Origin: VXNF01 sp965116465
GTDB lineage: Bacteria > Actinomycetota > Acidimicrobiia > Acidimicrobiales > CATQHL01
Reading direction: 5' to 3'
Assembly (NCBI GenBank): GCA_965116465.1
Contig: OZ220687.1
Span: 248,001-312,000, forward strand
DNA length: 64,000 nucleotides
Below are positions 25,940 to 35,005 of this stretch, in pieces. Each line of letters begins with the position of its first letter. Position 1 is the first letter of the stretch. The notes under the pieces are model-generated. The model did not search any database. It had not been told where the DNA came from and worked only from the letters and a program-made list of their open reading frames with translations. The position numbers and the translations under genes were made by a program.

Positions 25940-27105
25940 GCGCGCCGCTGGAGGGCATCCTCGTCGTGACGGTGGAGAACGCCGTCTCGGCGCCGTTCAC
26001 GACCCGCCATCTCGCCGACCTGGGAGCCCGGGTGCTGAAGGTGGAGCGCCCGCCGGACGGCGACTTCGCCCGCCACTACGACAGCAGGCTGGACGGCGAG
26101 TCCACCTACTTCGTGTGGGGCAACCGGGGCAAGGACAGCATCGCCCTGGACCTGCGCGACCCCGCCCAGCGGGAACACTTCGACGAACTGGTGGCCGGCG
26201 CCGACGTCTTCGTCCAGAACCTCTCGCCCGGTGCGGCCCGGCGGGCCGGCGTGCTGGCCGAGCAGCTCACCGAACGCCACCCGCACCTCATCGCCTGCGA
26301 CATATCCGGCTACGGCGTCGACGGGCCGCGGGCCGACGACAAGGCGTACGACCTGATCGTGCAGGCCGAATCCGGTGCCGTGGCGCTGACCGGCGACCCC
26401 GAGCGGATGAGCAAGGTGGGGTTCTCGGTGGCCGACATCTGCGCCGGCATGTACGCCCTCAGCGCCATCCTGGCGGCGCTGCACCGCCGCGCCGTCACCG
26501 GGGAGGGCGCGGCGATCTCGCTGTCGATGCTGGAGTGCCTCGCCGAGTGGACCGCCCCGCAGACCTACGCCTCCGTCGCCGACGGCGCCCCGCCGACCCG
26601 CTCCGCCCGCCGCCACGCCCTCATCGCGCCCTACGGCCTGTTCGAGCTCGACGACGGATCGGTGATCATGCTGGCGGTGCAGGCCAACCCGGAATGGGTC
26701 GCGCTGGCCACCGAGGTGATGGCCAGGCCGGAGCTGGCGACCGACCCCCGCTTCGCCACCAACGCCGCACGGGTCGTCAACGTGGAAGAGCTCGAGGAGG
26801 CCATCTCGGCCTGCTTCGCAGCGGAACCGGCGGCGCAGGTGCTGTCCAAACTGCGGGCGGCGCGCATCGCCTTCGGCAGGGTGAACGGGCCGCTGGAGGT
26901 GGCGGCCCACGAACAACTGCAGGCACGCGACCGCTTCGGCACCGTCGAGCTTCCCGGCGGCGCCGCCACGATGCTGCGCCCGCCGTTCAACATCAGCGCG
27001 GCCGGCGAGCCTCGCTGGCGCGTGCCCGCCCTCGACGAGCACGAACCCGGACTCGTGGCCGAACTGACCGAGCGCGCCCGGCGCCGGGCGCCCCGGACGG
27101 CGTGA
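25936..27105 (+). CDS. Class III (CaiB/BaiF family) CoA-transferase
   Basis: The 389-residue protein shows the family III pattern: VENAVSAPFTTRHLADLGA, RVLKVERPPDGDFAR, the NRGKDSIALDLRDPA segment, CDISGYGVDGPRADDKAYDL, and DICAGMYALSAILAALHRR, whose Asp aligns with the catalytic aspartate. It would move CoA onto a carboxylic acid. GTG 25936 overlaps the P450 stop and fits the coupled style of the operon. Confidence 0.9.
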   Translation: MSAPLEGILVVTVENAVSAPFTTRHLADLGARVLKVERPPDGDFARHYDSRLDGESTYFVWGNRGKDSIALDLRDPAQREHFDELVAGADVFVQNLSPGAARRAGVLAEQLTERHPHLIACDISGYGVDGPRADDKAYDLIVQAESGAVALTGDPERMSKVGFSVADICAGMYALSAILAALHRRAVTGEGAAISLSMLECLAEWTAPQTYASVADGAPPTRSARRHALIAPYGLFELDDGSVIMLAVQANPEWVALATEVMARPELATDPRFATNAARVVNVEELEEAISACFAAEPAAQVLSKLRAARIAFGRVNGPLEVAAHEQLQARDRFGTVELPGGAATMLRPPFNISAAGEPRWRVPALDEHEPGLVAELTERARRRAPRTA

Positions 27106-27107
27106 CG

Positions 27108-27836
<729 letters not shown>

Positions 27837-27846
27837 CAGGTGCATC

Positions 27847-28209
27847 TCAGCCCGCTGCTGCCTCCGTTGGCGGAGATCCGAGCACTGGCCGCTCGGCCGC
27901 TGCCGCCGGCAGCTGCAAGGCAAGGCCCGAGGCGGCCAAGGCACCTTCCATCCGGGCGACCCGCTCCCCGTGCTCCCGCCGAATGACCTCAATCCTGTCG
28001 AAACGCTCGTCAATCTTGTCGAAACGCTCGTCAATCTTGTCGAAACGCTCGTCGACCTTGACGAAACGTCCATCGACGCGACGCTCGGCTGCCGCGAAGC
28101 CCTGGTCCATCGACGAGCGCAGATCCTGGAACCCGGCGCGTATCCAGAAGGCGAGCACGCCCATGACCACGCCGACAAGCCCGATTAGAGCCGCGATAAT
28201 CGTTTCCAC
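27847..28209 (-). CDS. Small membrane-anchored coiled-coil protein
   Basis: The 120-residue protein has one N-terminal transmembrane helix (IIAALIGLVGVVMGVLAFWI) and then a helix with exact heptads DERFDKI, repeated three to four times, and an Ala/Pro-rich tail. The architecture (TM helix plus heptad coil) suggests oligomerisation at the membrane. GTG 28209 with AGGATGG upstream gives the TM helix right after the start; the longer frame from 28275 adds unconvincing sequence. Function is unknown. It converges with livF. Confidence 0.6.
   Translation of the reverse strand: METIIAALIGLVGVVMGVLAFWIRAGFQDLRSSMDQGFAAAERRVDGRFVKVDERFDKIDERFDKIDERFDRIEVIRREHGERVARMEGALAASGLALQLPAAAAERPVLGSPPTEAAAG
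27991..28074. repeat. Four 21-bp tandem repeats encoding coiled-coil heptads
   Basis: Four 21-bp units (three nearly identical, AATCTTGTCGAAACGCTCGT plus C, and one diverged) encode successive heptads of the coiled-coil protein on the minus strand. The unit equals one heptad, so a copy-number change alters coil length without a frameshift. Confidence 0.85.
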
Positions 28210-28275
28210 TGGTTTCCATCCTAACCCCCGCCGTGCATGGCCGTTTGCGACGATGGACGCATTCGGCCCGATCAC

Positions 28276-29329
28276 GGCAGGGAGTCACAGGCACGCATCC
28301 GAACAGGTTGACGGCGGTGCACAGCCCGCCCGCCGAGCGTTACCCGACAAGAGCAGCCGGTGACGGCAACACGGCCCCAACTGACAGGGCGACCATTCGC
28401 AACGGCCAAAGCCGAGCATTTCGACACTACCGGCGCTGGCCAGCGACGCGGCGCGCGGTCGGACCAGGCGGAGACGTATCGGCCTCCGCCGGTCCGACGG
28501 CCCGGAGCCCGCTGATAGCGAGGACAACTGACAGCCGAGGAGTGCCGTTGCGACCGCGAGTGTCGTGAGAGCTGTCCGGACGAGGCGTCCTGCCTTCTCT
28601 TCGGCGGTTCTCGCTGCCGCTATCGCCTCGTCGTTCGCTCTGCGCACCACCGACAGCGCCACAGGTGCCCGCGCCGCCAAGGCGGCCCACGGCGGTGGGG
28701 GTACTCGGGCGCTTTCGCACCGTCGTTGTCAGGCGCCCGGCGTGCGGGCAGGAATCAGGAGGAGATGTGCGTGGGTGCTATCGGGGTCATCCAGGACAAG
28801 GACATCGAGCGCGGTCATGATGCCCGAGGTGCATCGAGGCCTAGCTGGGGCTCTCGCCTCGCTGCCGTGTGGCGACCTGACCGTCACGGACCGATCCGCC
28901 CCGCGCGCGCATAGCGGGATCAGCGTTATAGGACGGGTGGTCCGGCCGCCCCGAGGCGGATGCACCGCCGGCGTGAGCCGACGACGCGGATTCGCCGCGG
29001 GCATCAGTCATGTTGCGCACCACTCGTACGCTGCTGCCCTGCGCAGGAACCGCTGCGCTTCGCGTCGAGGCCGACACACGCGCCACACCCGGTCCCTGGC
29101 ACACCAAGCTGGGCGATTCCCCTCGGTCCCACGTTTCGGCACTGGATGCGGACGGTTCCCGCTCTCGTTCCTGCATCCGGCCCAAGACGGTCCTGCGCGC
29201 CATGGCCGACAGGTTACAAGCGTGTTACTCGTATCGGGCAGATGTCACGTAGAACAGCGACGCCGCCGACGGTCCGTAGGGCAGGTGGCCGGAGCCGAAG
29301 ATTCATTTGGCAGCAAGGTGCCAGATCAT
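28276..29329. other. Stretch without a convincing gene (possible degraded coding material)
   Basis: Over 1 kb shows no ORF with consistent codon use. The best fragment is on the minus strand at 28285-28680: an amphipathic helix (ANDEAIAAARTAEEKAGRL) followed by a hydrophobic segment (TALTTLAVATALLGCQLSSL), after which the sequence turns to low-complexity Arg/Ser. It may be the N-terminus of a decayed membrane protein. Another minus-strand fragment ends MTALDVLVLDDPDSTHAHLL near 28740-28820. I treat the interval as mostly decayed. Confidence 0.4.
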
Positions 29330-29364
29330 GTATCAAATCGCTGCAAGGCGCAGCGATTTGATAC
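29330..29364. promoter_or_regulatory. Perfect 15-bp inverted repeat before the AbiE operon
   Basis: GTATCAAATCGCTGC, a 5-bp spacer and GCAGCGATTTGATAC form a perfect palindrome that ends 10 bp before the antitoxin ATG. AbiEi antitoxins are known to bind inverted repeats in their own promoters, so this is a probable autorepression operator. Confidence 0.75.
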
Positions 29365-29374
29365 ACTAGATGAC

Positions 29375-30178
29375 ATGAGCCAGGAGAACGTGCCGCCGAG
29401 AGACTTAGCGGATTGGCTGATCGGGCGCGGGCGCCACTTCGTTTCAACCGCTGAGGCCGCGGAGATTCTCGGGGTTGATGTTGCCTCGGTTCACGCGAGT
29501 CTCATGCGGCCACGGGAGGCCGGCAAGATGGTGTCGGTCACCCGCGGGGGCTGGGTGCCTGTGCCTGCGGAACATCGCAGCGCCGGTGCGCCGCCGCCGA
29601 GTCACTTCGTTCATCAACTGATGGAGCACCTCGGACACCCCTACTATGTGGGCTTTCTGTCCGCCGCCGCCATTCATGGGGCCTCGCATCAGGCTCCGAT
29701 GGTGTTCCAGGTGGTGACGCCGGCCCGTCTCCGGGACAAGCGGATCGGGCGAGGGCGGCTCCAGTTCATCCACAGGGCGGCGGCTGCCGAGCGGCCTCGT
29801 GTGCAACACAACGTTCCGACAGGGCGGATTTGGGTGGCGACTCCGGAGGTGACCGTCTTCGACCTCACCGACAGTCCCTATGACGGGGCGGGCTTGTCGA
29901 ACGTCGCCACCATCATCGGCGACCTCCTCCTCGATGACACCCTCGACCCTGTCGAACTGGCGGCGGTCGGTTCGGCCTATCCGACCGCGGTCGCGCAGCG
30001 GGTCGGGCACATCGTCGACTTCATGGCGGGCGAGGTCGGTGTCCACTTCGACACGGCGCCTCTGCGAGAACTCGTCGCGCACAGCCGGTATCGCCCGCTG
30101 TCGCCCGCCGGCGACGGCGGGCGACAGGACCCGCGGTGGCACGTCGTGGCCAACACGGCGATCGAGCACGACCTGTGA
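29375..30178 (+). CDS. AbiEi-type antitoxin / transcriptional autorepressor
   Basis: The 267-residue protein fits AbiEi: an N-terminal winged-helix domain (STAEAAEILGVDVASVHASL, then GGWVPVP) and the larger C-terminal antitoxin domain (HPYYVGFLSAAAIHGASHQA, VATPEVTVFDLTDSPYDGAG). In type IV systems AbiEi counters the AbiEii nucleotidyltransferase and represses the operon. ATG 29375 directly follows the operator. Its stop overlaps the GTG of the toxin remnant (GTGA), the usual arrangement. The gene looks intact. Confidence 0.85.
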   Translation: MSQENVPPRDLADWLIGRGRHFVSTAEAAEILGVDVASVHASLMRPREAGKMVSVTRGGWVPVPAEHRSAGAPPPSHFVHQLMEHLGHPYYVGFLSAAAIHGASHQAPMVFQVVTPARLRDKRIGRGRLQFIHRAAAAERPRVQHNVPTGRIWVATPEVTVFDLTDSPYDGAGLSNVATIIGDLLLDDTLDPVELAAVGSAYPTAVAQRVGHIVDFMAGEVGVHFDTAPLRELVAHSRYRPLSPAGDGGRQDPRWHVVANTAIEHDL

Positions 30179-30549
30179 TCACCGCAGCCGACGTCGCGCA
30201 TTGGCGAGAACACGCGCCCTGGGCGGCCCCCGAACAGGTCGCGACGAAGATTCGGGCGCTGTTCCAGCGCAAGAAGGGAAGGGATCTGTTCGACCTCTGG
30301 CTGGCGGTCACACAGGCCGGGGCGGATCCAGCGGGCATCGCCGCGTGCTTCGACACCTACCGCCCCCAAGACTGGATCGCTGCACGAGCGAGAGCCAACC
30401 TTGGCGCCAAGCTGGCCGATCGCGAGTTCGGCTGCGACATCGACCAGCTCGTCGCCGAGCCGCCGGAGGGTTACACCCTCGAAGAAGGCGCCCTGGTAGC
30501 GCACGCCGTTGTGGACTCAATCGATAGGCGCCTCAACTTCGGCTTCTGA
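30175..30549 (+). pseudogene. AbiEii toxin with internal deletion of the nucleotidyltransferase core
   Basis: The first residues (ITAADVAHWREHAPWAAPEQV) match the N-terminus of AbiEii toxins. The sequence then jumps directly to ATKIRALFQRKKGRDLFDLW, which normally lies well over 100 residues further on. The deleted part contains the catalytic GG-T and D-x-D motifs of the nucleotidyltransferase domain. The frame is kept, leaving 124 residues instead of the usual 280-300. The product should be catalytically dead; whether it is still made and binds a partner is open. Confidence 0.75.
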
Positions 30550-30842
30550 GCACCTCGACACGAGCGAATGACGGTTCTCCGCGAATCGTGGAGCGGGCGG
30601 GGGTTCGGTTGTCCGGCGGTGCGTCTGTCAACGAGGAACATCAGCGCGATCGAGCCACGGGTCGGCGACCGCGATCGGCCGTGTCTCCGTAAGGACACAC
30701 AGACACGGCGTGCGCGTCCGTGGTCGGGGCATCGAACGTCGAGCGCGGGAGCAGGCGCCTGGAAGAGAGACCGACAGCCAGACCAGACGCCGATAGGTTC
30801 CAGACGAGCGTCGACATTGCGAAGTGATCGTGAGGGCGCGCT

Positions 30843-31826
30843 ATGACTACACGAATGCGGCTTGCCGACGAGAAGGCAGCGCTCGAAGCCATTTGTGCAC
30901 TCGAGGACGTCGCGCACCACGAGTGGCTGCCCGAGAGCAATGTTCGCACGCCGGACCTGAGGCTGACCCTGCGTGACTGCCGGGTGATCACTGTTGAAGT
31001 CACGCTGGCGACCACGGATGCCGCCAACAGCTTGCTCGCGGCCGCCGAGACCATGCGGCCACGACGGGCACGCGAACTCTCCTGTGAGTGGACGGTCGCA
31101 GTCGGAGATCATCGCGTTGCCGAGAGGGACTCAGCCCGCACCCTCAAGGACTTCGTGAACAAGATGGTCACTGTCCTGGCAGGTGTCGAGTCGGACGGCG
31201 GAACGCCTCTTGAGATGCAGCGTCGCGCCAACATCGCGCTCGATCCGGACTGCTACAACCCCGATCGCCGGCAAGCAGGCAGCGACACCGCGCCGTGGCC
31301 GTTCCACCTGGCGTTGGACCCCGCTGGTGGCGGCTGGGATCGGGATCTCTTGGTGGAGTCCTGCCCCTACTGGTATCCGTTGGACATCGTGGATCAGTTG
31401 ATCGATGGCGTCGAGCCGCGCCGTGTCGAGATCCTGCGACCTCCGGCAGTCGGTCCGAACGGCGGCGGCGCCGTTCACGTCCACGCAATCGCAATGGAGC
31501 CGGGCTTCTTTGCCACAGGCGTGGAGTATCTCGTCGCCGCGCTCCGCAGGGCCATCGACAAGAAGGGCGCCAGAGGCCAGATGGCGCATGTGTCCGGCGA
31601 GAAGTGGCTCGTGGTGGCACTCGACGGAAACAATGCAGCCGGTCAACTCGAGGGCGCTCTCGAGTCGCGGGAGCAGGCTCCACACCCGGACCTAAGCGAC
31701 ATCCGGTTCCCGGACTTCGATGAAGTGTGGGCACTTGCCAAGACCTTCCATGGCGACCAGTACGTCGTTCTGCGCCTGCCTGGGTCGCCGGGTTCTCTCC
31801 GGCTCTACACCGTCCCACGGTCGTAG
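30843..31826 (+). CDS. Protein of unknown function next to the AbiE locus
   Basis: The 327-residue protein matches no family I know. An N-terminal segment, VRTPDLRLTL then VITVEVTLAT, places a conserved-looking Asp and Glu on adjacent strands, as in PD-(D/E)XK nuclease-like folds, although Thr replaces the Lys. The C-terminal part (GVEYLVAALRRAIDKKGARG, EKWLVVALDG, FDEVWALAKTFHGDQYVVLR) looks alpha/beta. It follows the AbiE remnant after a 290-bp gap in which I see nothing. A role in defence is only a guess from position. Confidence 0.6.
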   Translation: MTTRMRLADEKAALEAICALEDVAHHEWLPESNVRTPDLRLTLRDCRVITVEVTLATTDAANSLLAAAETMRPRRARELSCEWTVAVGDHRVAERDSARTLKDFVNKMVTVLAGVESDGGTPLEMQRRANIALDPDCYNPDRRQAGSDTAPWPFHLALDPAGGGWDRDLLVESCPYWYPLDIVDQLIDGVEPRRVEILRPPAVGPNGGGAVHVHAIAMEPGFFATGVEYLVAALRRAIDKKGARGQMAHVSGEKWLVVALDGNNAAGQLEGALESREQAPHPDLSDIRFPDFDEVWALAKTFHGDQYVVLRLPGSPGSLRLYTVPRS

Positions 31827-31878
31827 ACCCCGCTCCGGGCGGGGCCAAGTGACGAGGAAGCGGTCCCTGCGGCGGCGG

Positions 31879-33165
31879 TCAGAGGTAGGGCAGGTACGTG
31901 TCGAGTTCCCAGTCGGTGACGTGGGCGGTGAACTGGTCCCACTCGGTGCGCTTGACCGCTGTGAACTGAGCCACGGCCTCGGCGCCGAACGCCTCGACGA
32001 ACGCTGCGTTGCCTTCCAGCTCGTCGAGGGCCTCCGCCAGGCTCCCCGGCACGTGCACCTCGCAGCTCACGTTCTCGAGGCCGTCGAGGGTCTCCGGCGG
32101 CGGGCACTCCAGCCCGTCGAGCACGCCGAGACGGCTGGCCGTCAGGACCGCGGCGGTTGCGATGTGCGGGCTGGCGGCAGGGTCGGCGAGGCGGTTCTCC
32201 AGGCGCGTCGAGGAGCCGCGTTCGGGGTTCACCCGCACGGTGGTGCAGCGGTGGTCGTGCCCCCAGTTCTGCCAGTAGCCGCAGAGCTGAGCGGGAGCCA
32301 GGCGCTTGTAGGAGTTGACCGTGGGGCAGCACAGCGCGGTCATCGGCCGCAGGTAGGACAGCTGCCCGGCGATGCACTGCTTGGCGAGCGTCGAGAGGCC
32401 GTCGGCGGCAGAGTGGTCGACGAGGGCGAACTCGCCCGCGGCGTCGACGAAGCTGAGGTTCACGTGCAGGCCGTTGCCGCCCCGGTCGCCGATCGGCTTG
32501 GGCAGGAAGGTGAGCAGGTAGCCCCGCTCCGCCGCAACCTCCCGTGCCATCGTCCTGAAGAGGAACGCCTCGTCGGCGGCGGCCATTGCGTCGTCGTAGA
32601 CCAGCGTGAACTCGAACTGGCTCTCGTCGTACTCGGCGTTCACCGACTCGAGGGGGAATCCGCACGCCGTCGCCCGCGCCACGATCTCACGGCACACGCC
32701 GGAGGGGTCGCTGAAGTGCCCGGTGGCGTAGACGAACGACCCCGGCGCGCCGAACGGCGTCCAGCCGCCGTCGCCGTCGGGCGCCATGACGTAGGCCTCG
32801 AACTCGAAGCCCACCTTGGGGGTGTAGCCCATGTCCTCCCAGGCGGCCACGGCGCGGCGCAACACCTCCCGGGGCGCGAACGGAAGGGGGGCGCCCTCGA
32901 AGCTGACGTCGCCGACGACGACGCCCACGCCCTCCTCCCAGCCCGGGCGCACGTCGTCGAGGCTCAGGTCGCAGCTCAGGTCGGGCATGCCCTCGAGGAA
33001 GCGCGTCCCCGGAACCGGTCCCATGTACCGGTCGTAGTTGAGCGCGAACGCGGTGAGACAGTGCCGGGCGCCGCCGGCCGCCACCGCCGCCGGCAGGTAC
33101 TTGCCCCGCGGCAGGTTCAGATGATCGGGCCAGAGCACGCGGATCTGCTGGTATTCGGCGCTCAC
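31879..33165 (-). CDS. Glutamine-synthetase-like ligase (gamma-glutamyl-amide synthetase type)
   Basis: The 428-residue protein has the GS catalytic fold: GFEFEAYV with metal-ligand Glu, NAEYDESQFEF, the ATP/His motif GGNGLHVNLSF, and the C-terminal VRVNPERGSSTRLENRLADP. It is too short and divergent for a housekeeping GS and lacks the adenylylation-loop pattern. Relatives such as PuuA, GlnA3/4 and AtdA1 ligate glutamate to amines. With an amidotransferase-fold hydrolase (38951-39646) and oxygenases in the same island, an amine substrate is likely. It diverges from the MarR gene. Confidence 0.85.
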   Translation of the reverse strand: MSAEYQQIRVLWPDHLNLPRGKYLPAAVAAGGARHCLTAFALNYDRYMGPVPGTRFLEGMPDLSCDLSLDDVRPGWEEGVGVVVGDVSFEGAPLPFAPREVLRRAVAAWEDMGYTPKVGFEFEAYVMAPDGDGGWTPFGAPGSFVYATGHFSDPSGVCREIVARATACGFPLESVNAEYDESQFEFTLVYDDAMAAADEAFLFRTMAREVAAERGYLLTFLPKPIGDRGGNGLHVNLSFVDAAGEFALVDHSAADGLSTLAKQCIAGQLSYLRPMTALCCPTVNSYKRLAPAQLCGYWQNWGHDHRCTTVRVNPERGSSTRLENRLADPAASPHIATAAVLTASRLGVLDGLECPPPETLDGLENVSCEVHVPGSLAEALDELEGNAAFVEAFGAEAVAQFTAVKRTEWDQFTAHVTDWELDTYLPYL

Positions 33166-33363
33166 GGCAACCTCCTGTGTCTCGTGCGATCGGTGTCAGG
33201 CTCACGGGCGTCGTACCACAGGCCATCCGTCGCGTCGAATCTGCCGCGGCCCGCCCGGCAAGCCCGAGGGAGCCGATCCCGCGGCGCGTGAGCGCGAGAC
33301 TCCCGGCCCCGACCGGGCGCCGGTCCGCCGTGGGGTGCGGGGGGCTGGCGTATTGTTGCGGCC

Positions 33364-33885
33364 ATGCCGCGAGCCTTCGCCGCCGGAGACGACGAACTCG
33401 TCGAAGCCGAGCGGCTCATCCGCGCCGAGCTCGGCGCGCTGGACCTCGACCTGGTGGCGCTCGCCGCCGTGTCGAACATCTTCCGGGCCGCCACCGCGGT
33501 GCGGAACCACATGGAGCGCGGCGTGCTCCACCAGCACGAACTCTCCTGGAGCGCCTTCGTGGTGCTGTTCGTGCTGCGGGTCTGGGGTGAGCAGGAGTCC
33601 GGGCACCTGGCCGCCGAGGCCGGCATCACCGGCGGGACCCTCACCGGCGTGCTCAACACGCTGCAGCGCAGGGGGTACGCCGAGCGTGTCCCGCATCCCA
33701 CCGACGGCCGCCGGATGCTGGTGCGAACCACCGAGTCGGGGCACCGCGTCGTCGACGAGATCATGCCCGCCTTCAACAAGCAGGAGGCGCTGGTGACGCG
33801 CGACCTCAGCGACGGCGAGGCGACCCACCTGGCCGCACACCTGCGGACCCTGCTGCGCACCGTTTCCGATCTGAACACCGCTTGA
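33364..33885 (+). CDS. MarR-family transcriptional regulator
   Basis: The 173-residue protein has a MarR winged helix: LSWSAFVVLFVLRVWGEQE, ESGHLAAEAGITGGTLTGVL (recognition helix), RRGYAERVPHPTDGRRMLV (wing) and a C-terminal dimerisation helix. MarR proteins often sense aromatic acids and repress catabolic genes. It lies between the divergent GS-like gene and the extradiol dioxygenase gene, the natural position for a local regulator. Candidate sites are at 33914 and 18009. Confidence 0.9.
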   Translation: MPRAFAAGDDELVEAERLIRAELGALDLDLVALAAVSNIFRAATAVRNHMERGVLHQHELSWSAFVVLFVLRVWGEQESGHLAAEAGITGGTLTGVLNTLQRRGYAERVPHPTDGRRMLVRTTESGHRVVDEIMPAFNKQEALVTRDLSDGEATHLAAHLRTLLRTVSDLNTA

Positions 33886-33913
33886 GCCTCGACTCGACAA
33901 TTCCCCGACAAAA

Positions 33914-33931
33914 CTGTTAGGGTCCAAACGA
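33914..33931. promoter_or_regulatory. Candidate regulator site before the extradiol dioxygenase gene
   Basis: CTGTTAGGGTCCAAACGA matches the perfect operator at 18009-18026 at 13 of 18 positions, including nine consecutive bases TCCAAACGA at the right end. It lies 60 bp before the dioxygenase ATG and just after the MarR gene. Binding by that MarR protein is inferred. Confidence 0.4.
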
Positions 33932-33990
33932 TTCTACTCACGCGTGCCCGGCGGTGTGGCACGCCAGCGGCAGGGAACGAGGCGACAGGC

Positions 33991-34869
33991 ATGGGCGAGA
34001 TCGTCGGCGCAGGACTGGTATCGCACGTCCCGCCCATCGTGATGTCCGAGGCGGAGCGGCGGCTTCTCAACGGCGGCGAGGACTTCAGCCTCTGCGCCGG
34101 CCTCGAGCGGCTGCGGGCCGAGCGCCTCGACGGGTTGCGCCCCGACGTGATCGTGGTGTTCGACACCCACTGGTTCAGCACCTTCGAGCACATCTGCACG
34201 GCCCACGAGCGCCGCAGCGGCCTGTTCACCTCCGACGAGCTGCCGCGGGGCATGCGCCGGATGCCCTACGACATCCCCGGCGATCCCGACCTGGCCTTCG
34301 CCCTGGCAGATCTGGCCGAGGCCCGCGACGACACCTGGGTGCTGGCCTGCGACGACCCCTACCTGCCGATCCACTACCCCACCGTCAACCTCCTGGGATA
34401 CCTGCAGGGCGACGAGGCCTGGGTGTCGGTGAGCATCTGCCAGACCGCCACCGCCGAGGACTTCCTGCTGCTGGGCGAACTCCTGGCGGCGGCGGTGGCG
34501 GGGCTCGACCGGCGCGCCGTGCTGCTGGCCTCCGGGGGCCTCAGCCACCGGTTCTGGCCGCTGCGGGAACTCCGCTCACACGAGTCCGCCGACCTGCGCA
34601 ACATCATCAGCCCCGAGGCGCGGGCCGCCGACGAGCGACTCCTCGAGCAACTGCGTGCCGGCGACCACGCGGCCGTGCTGGCGGGAATGGACGGGTTCCG
34701 CCCGCACGCGCCCGAAGGATTCTTCGGCCACTACCTGATGATGGTCGGCGCACTCGGCGGCGCGGCCTGCTCGGCGCCCGGCGAGATGTTCTCCGCCTAC
34801 GAGTCGGCGGCAGGCACCGGCCAGGCGCACGTCTGGTTCGACCGGCCCTCCCGCGGCTGGAGAGCTTGA
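33991..34869 (+). CDS. LigB-type extradiol dioxygenase, HpaD-like (3,4-dihydroxyphenylacetate 2,3-dioxygenase type)
   Basis: The 292-residue protein follows the HpaD layout: GLVSHVPPIVMSE at the N-terminus (iron-ligand His), VIVVFDTHWFSTFEHI (second His), the SDELPRGMRRMPYDIPGDPD segment and LLASGGLSHRFWP with a conserved His. A C-terminal EMFSAYESAAGTGQAHVWF matches the family end. It would open a catechol ring beside a side chain. Homoprotocatechuate is the best-fitting substrate by similarity, but related catechols cannot be excluded. Confidence 0.85.
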   Translation: MGEIVGAGLVSHVPPIVMSEAERRLLNGGEDFSLCAGLERLRAERLDGLRPDVIVVFDTHWFSTFEHICTAHERRSGLFTSDELPRGMRRMPYDIPGDPDLAFALADLAEARDDTWVLACDDPYLPIHYPTVNLLGYLQGDEAWVSVSICQTATAEDFLLLGELLAAAVAGLDRRAVLLASGGLSHRFWPLRELRSHESADLRNIISPEARAADERLLEQLRAGDHAAVLAGMDGFRPHAPEGFFGHYLMMVGALGGAACSAPGEMFSAYESAAGTGQAHVWFDRPSRGWRA

Positions 34870-35005
34870 GAGCCGCGACCACGCATCCTCGGCGCGGACA
34901 CTCCGCGGGAGTTCGTCCGGTCCCGGATCGCCGGCTCGGGCGCTACCCCGTCGGGGTAGCCTCCCGCCTCGGTGCGAGTAGAGCCACGACTTCGAGGAGG
35001 CTGAC

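Noticed and set aside
28565..29374. A 270-residue N-terminal extension of AbiEi
   Set aside because: The sequence is Arg/Ser-rich noise, crosses the operator palindrome and has no Shine-Dalgarno; ATG 29375 fits the family.
31131..31848. Minus-strand ORFs opposite the unknown gene at 30843
   Set aside because: Codon use and composition fit the plus-strand gene; the minus frames are Arg/Pro-rich shadows.
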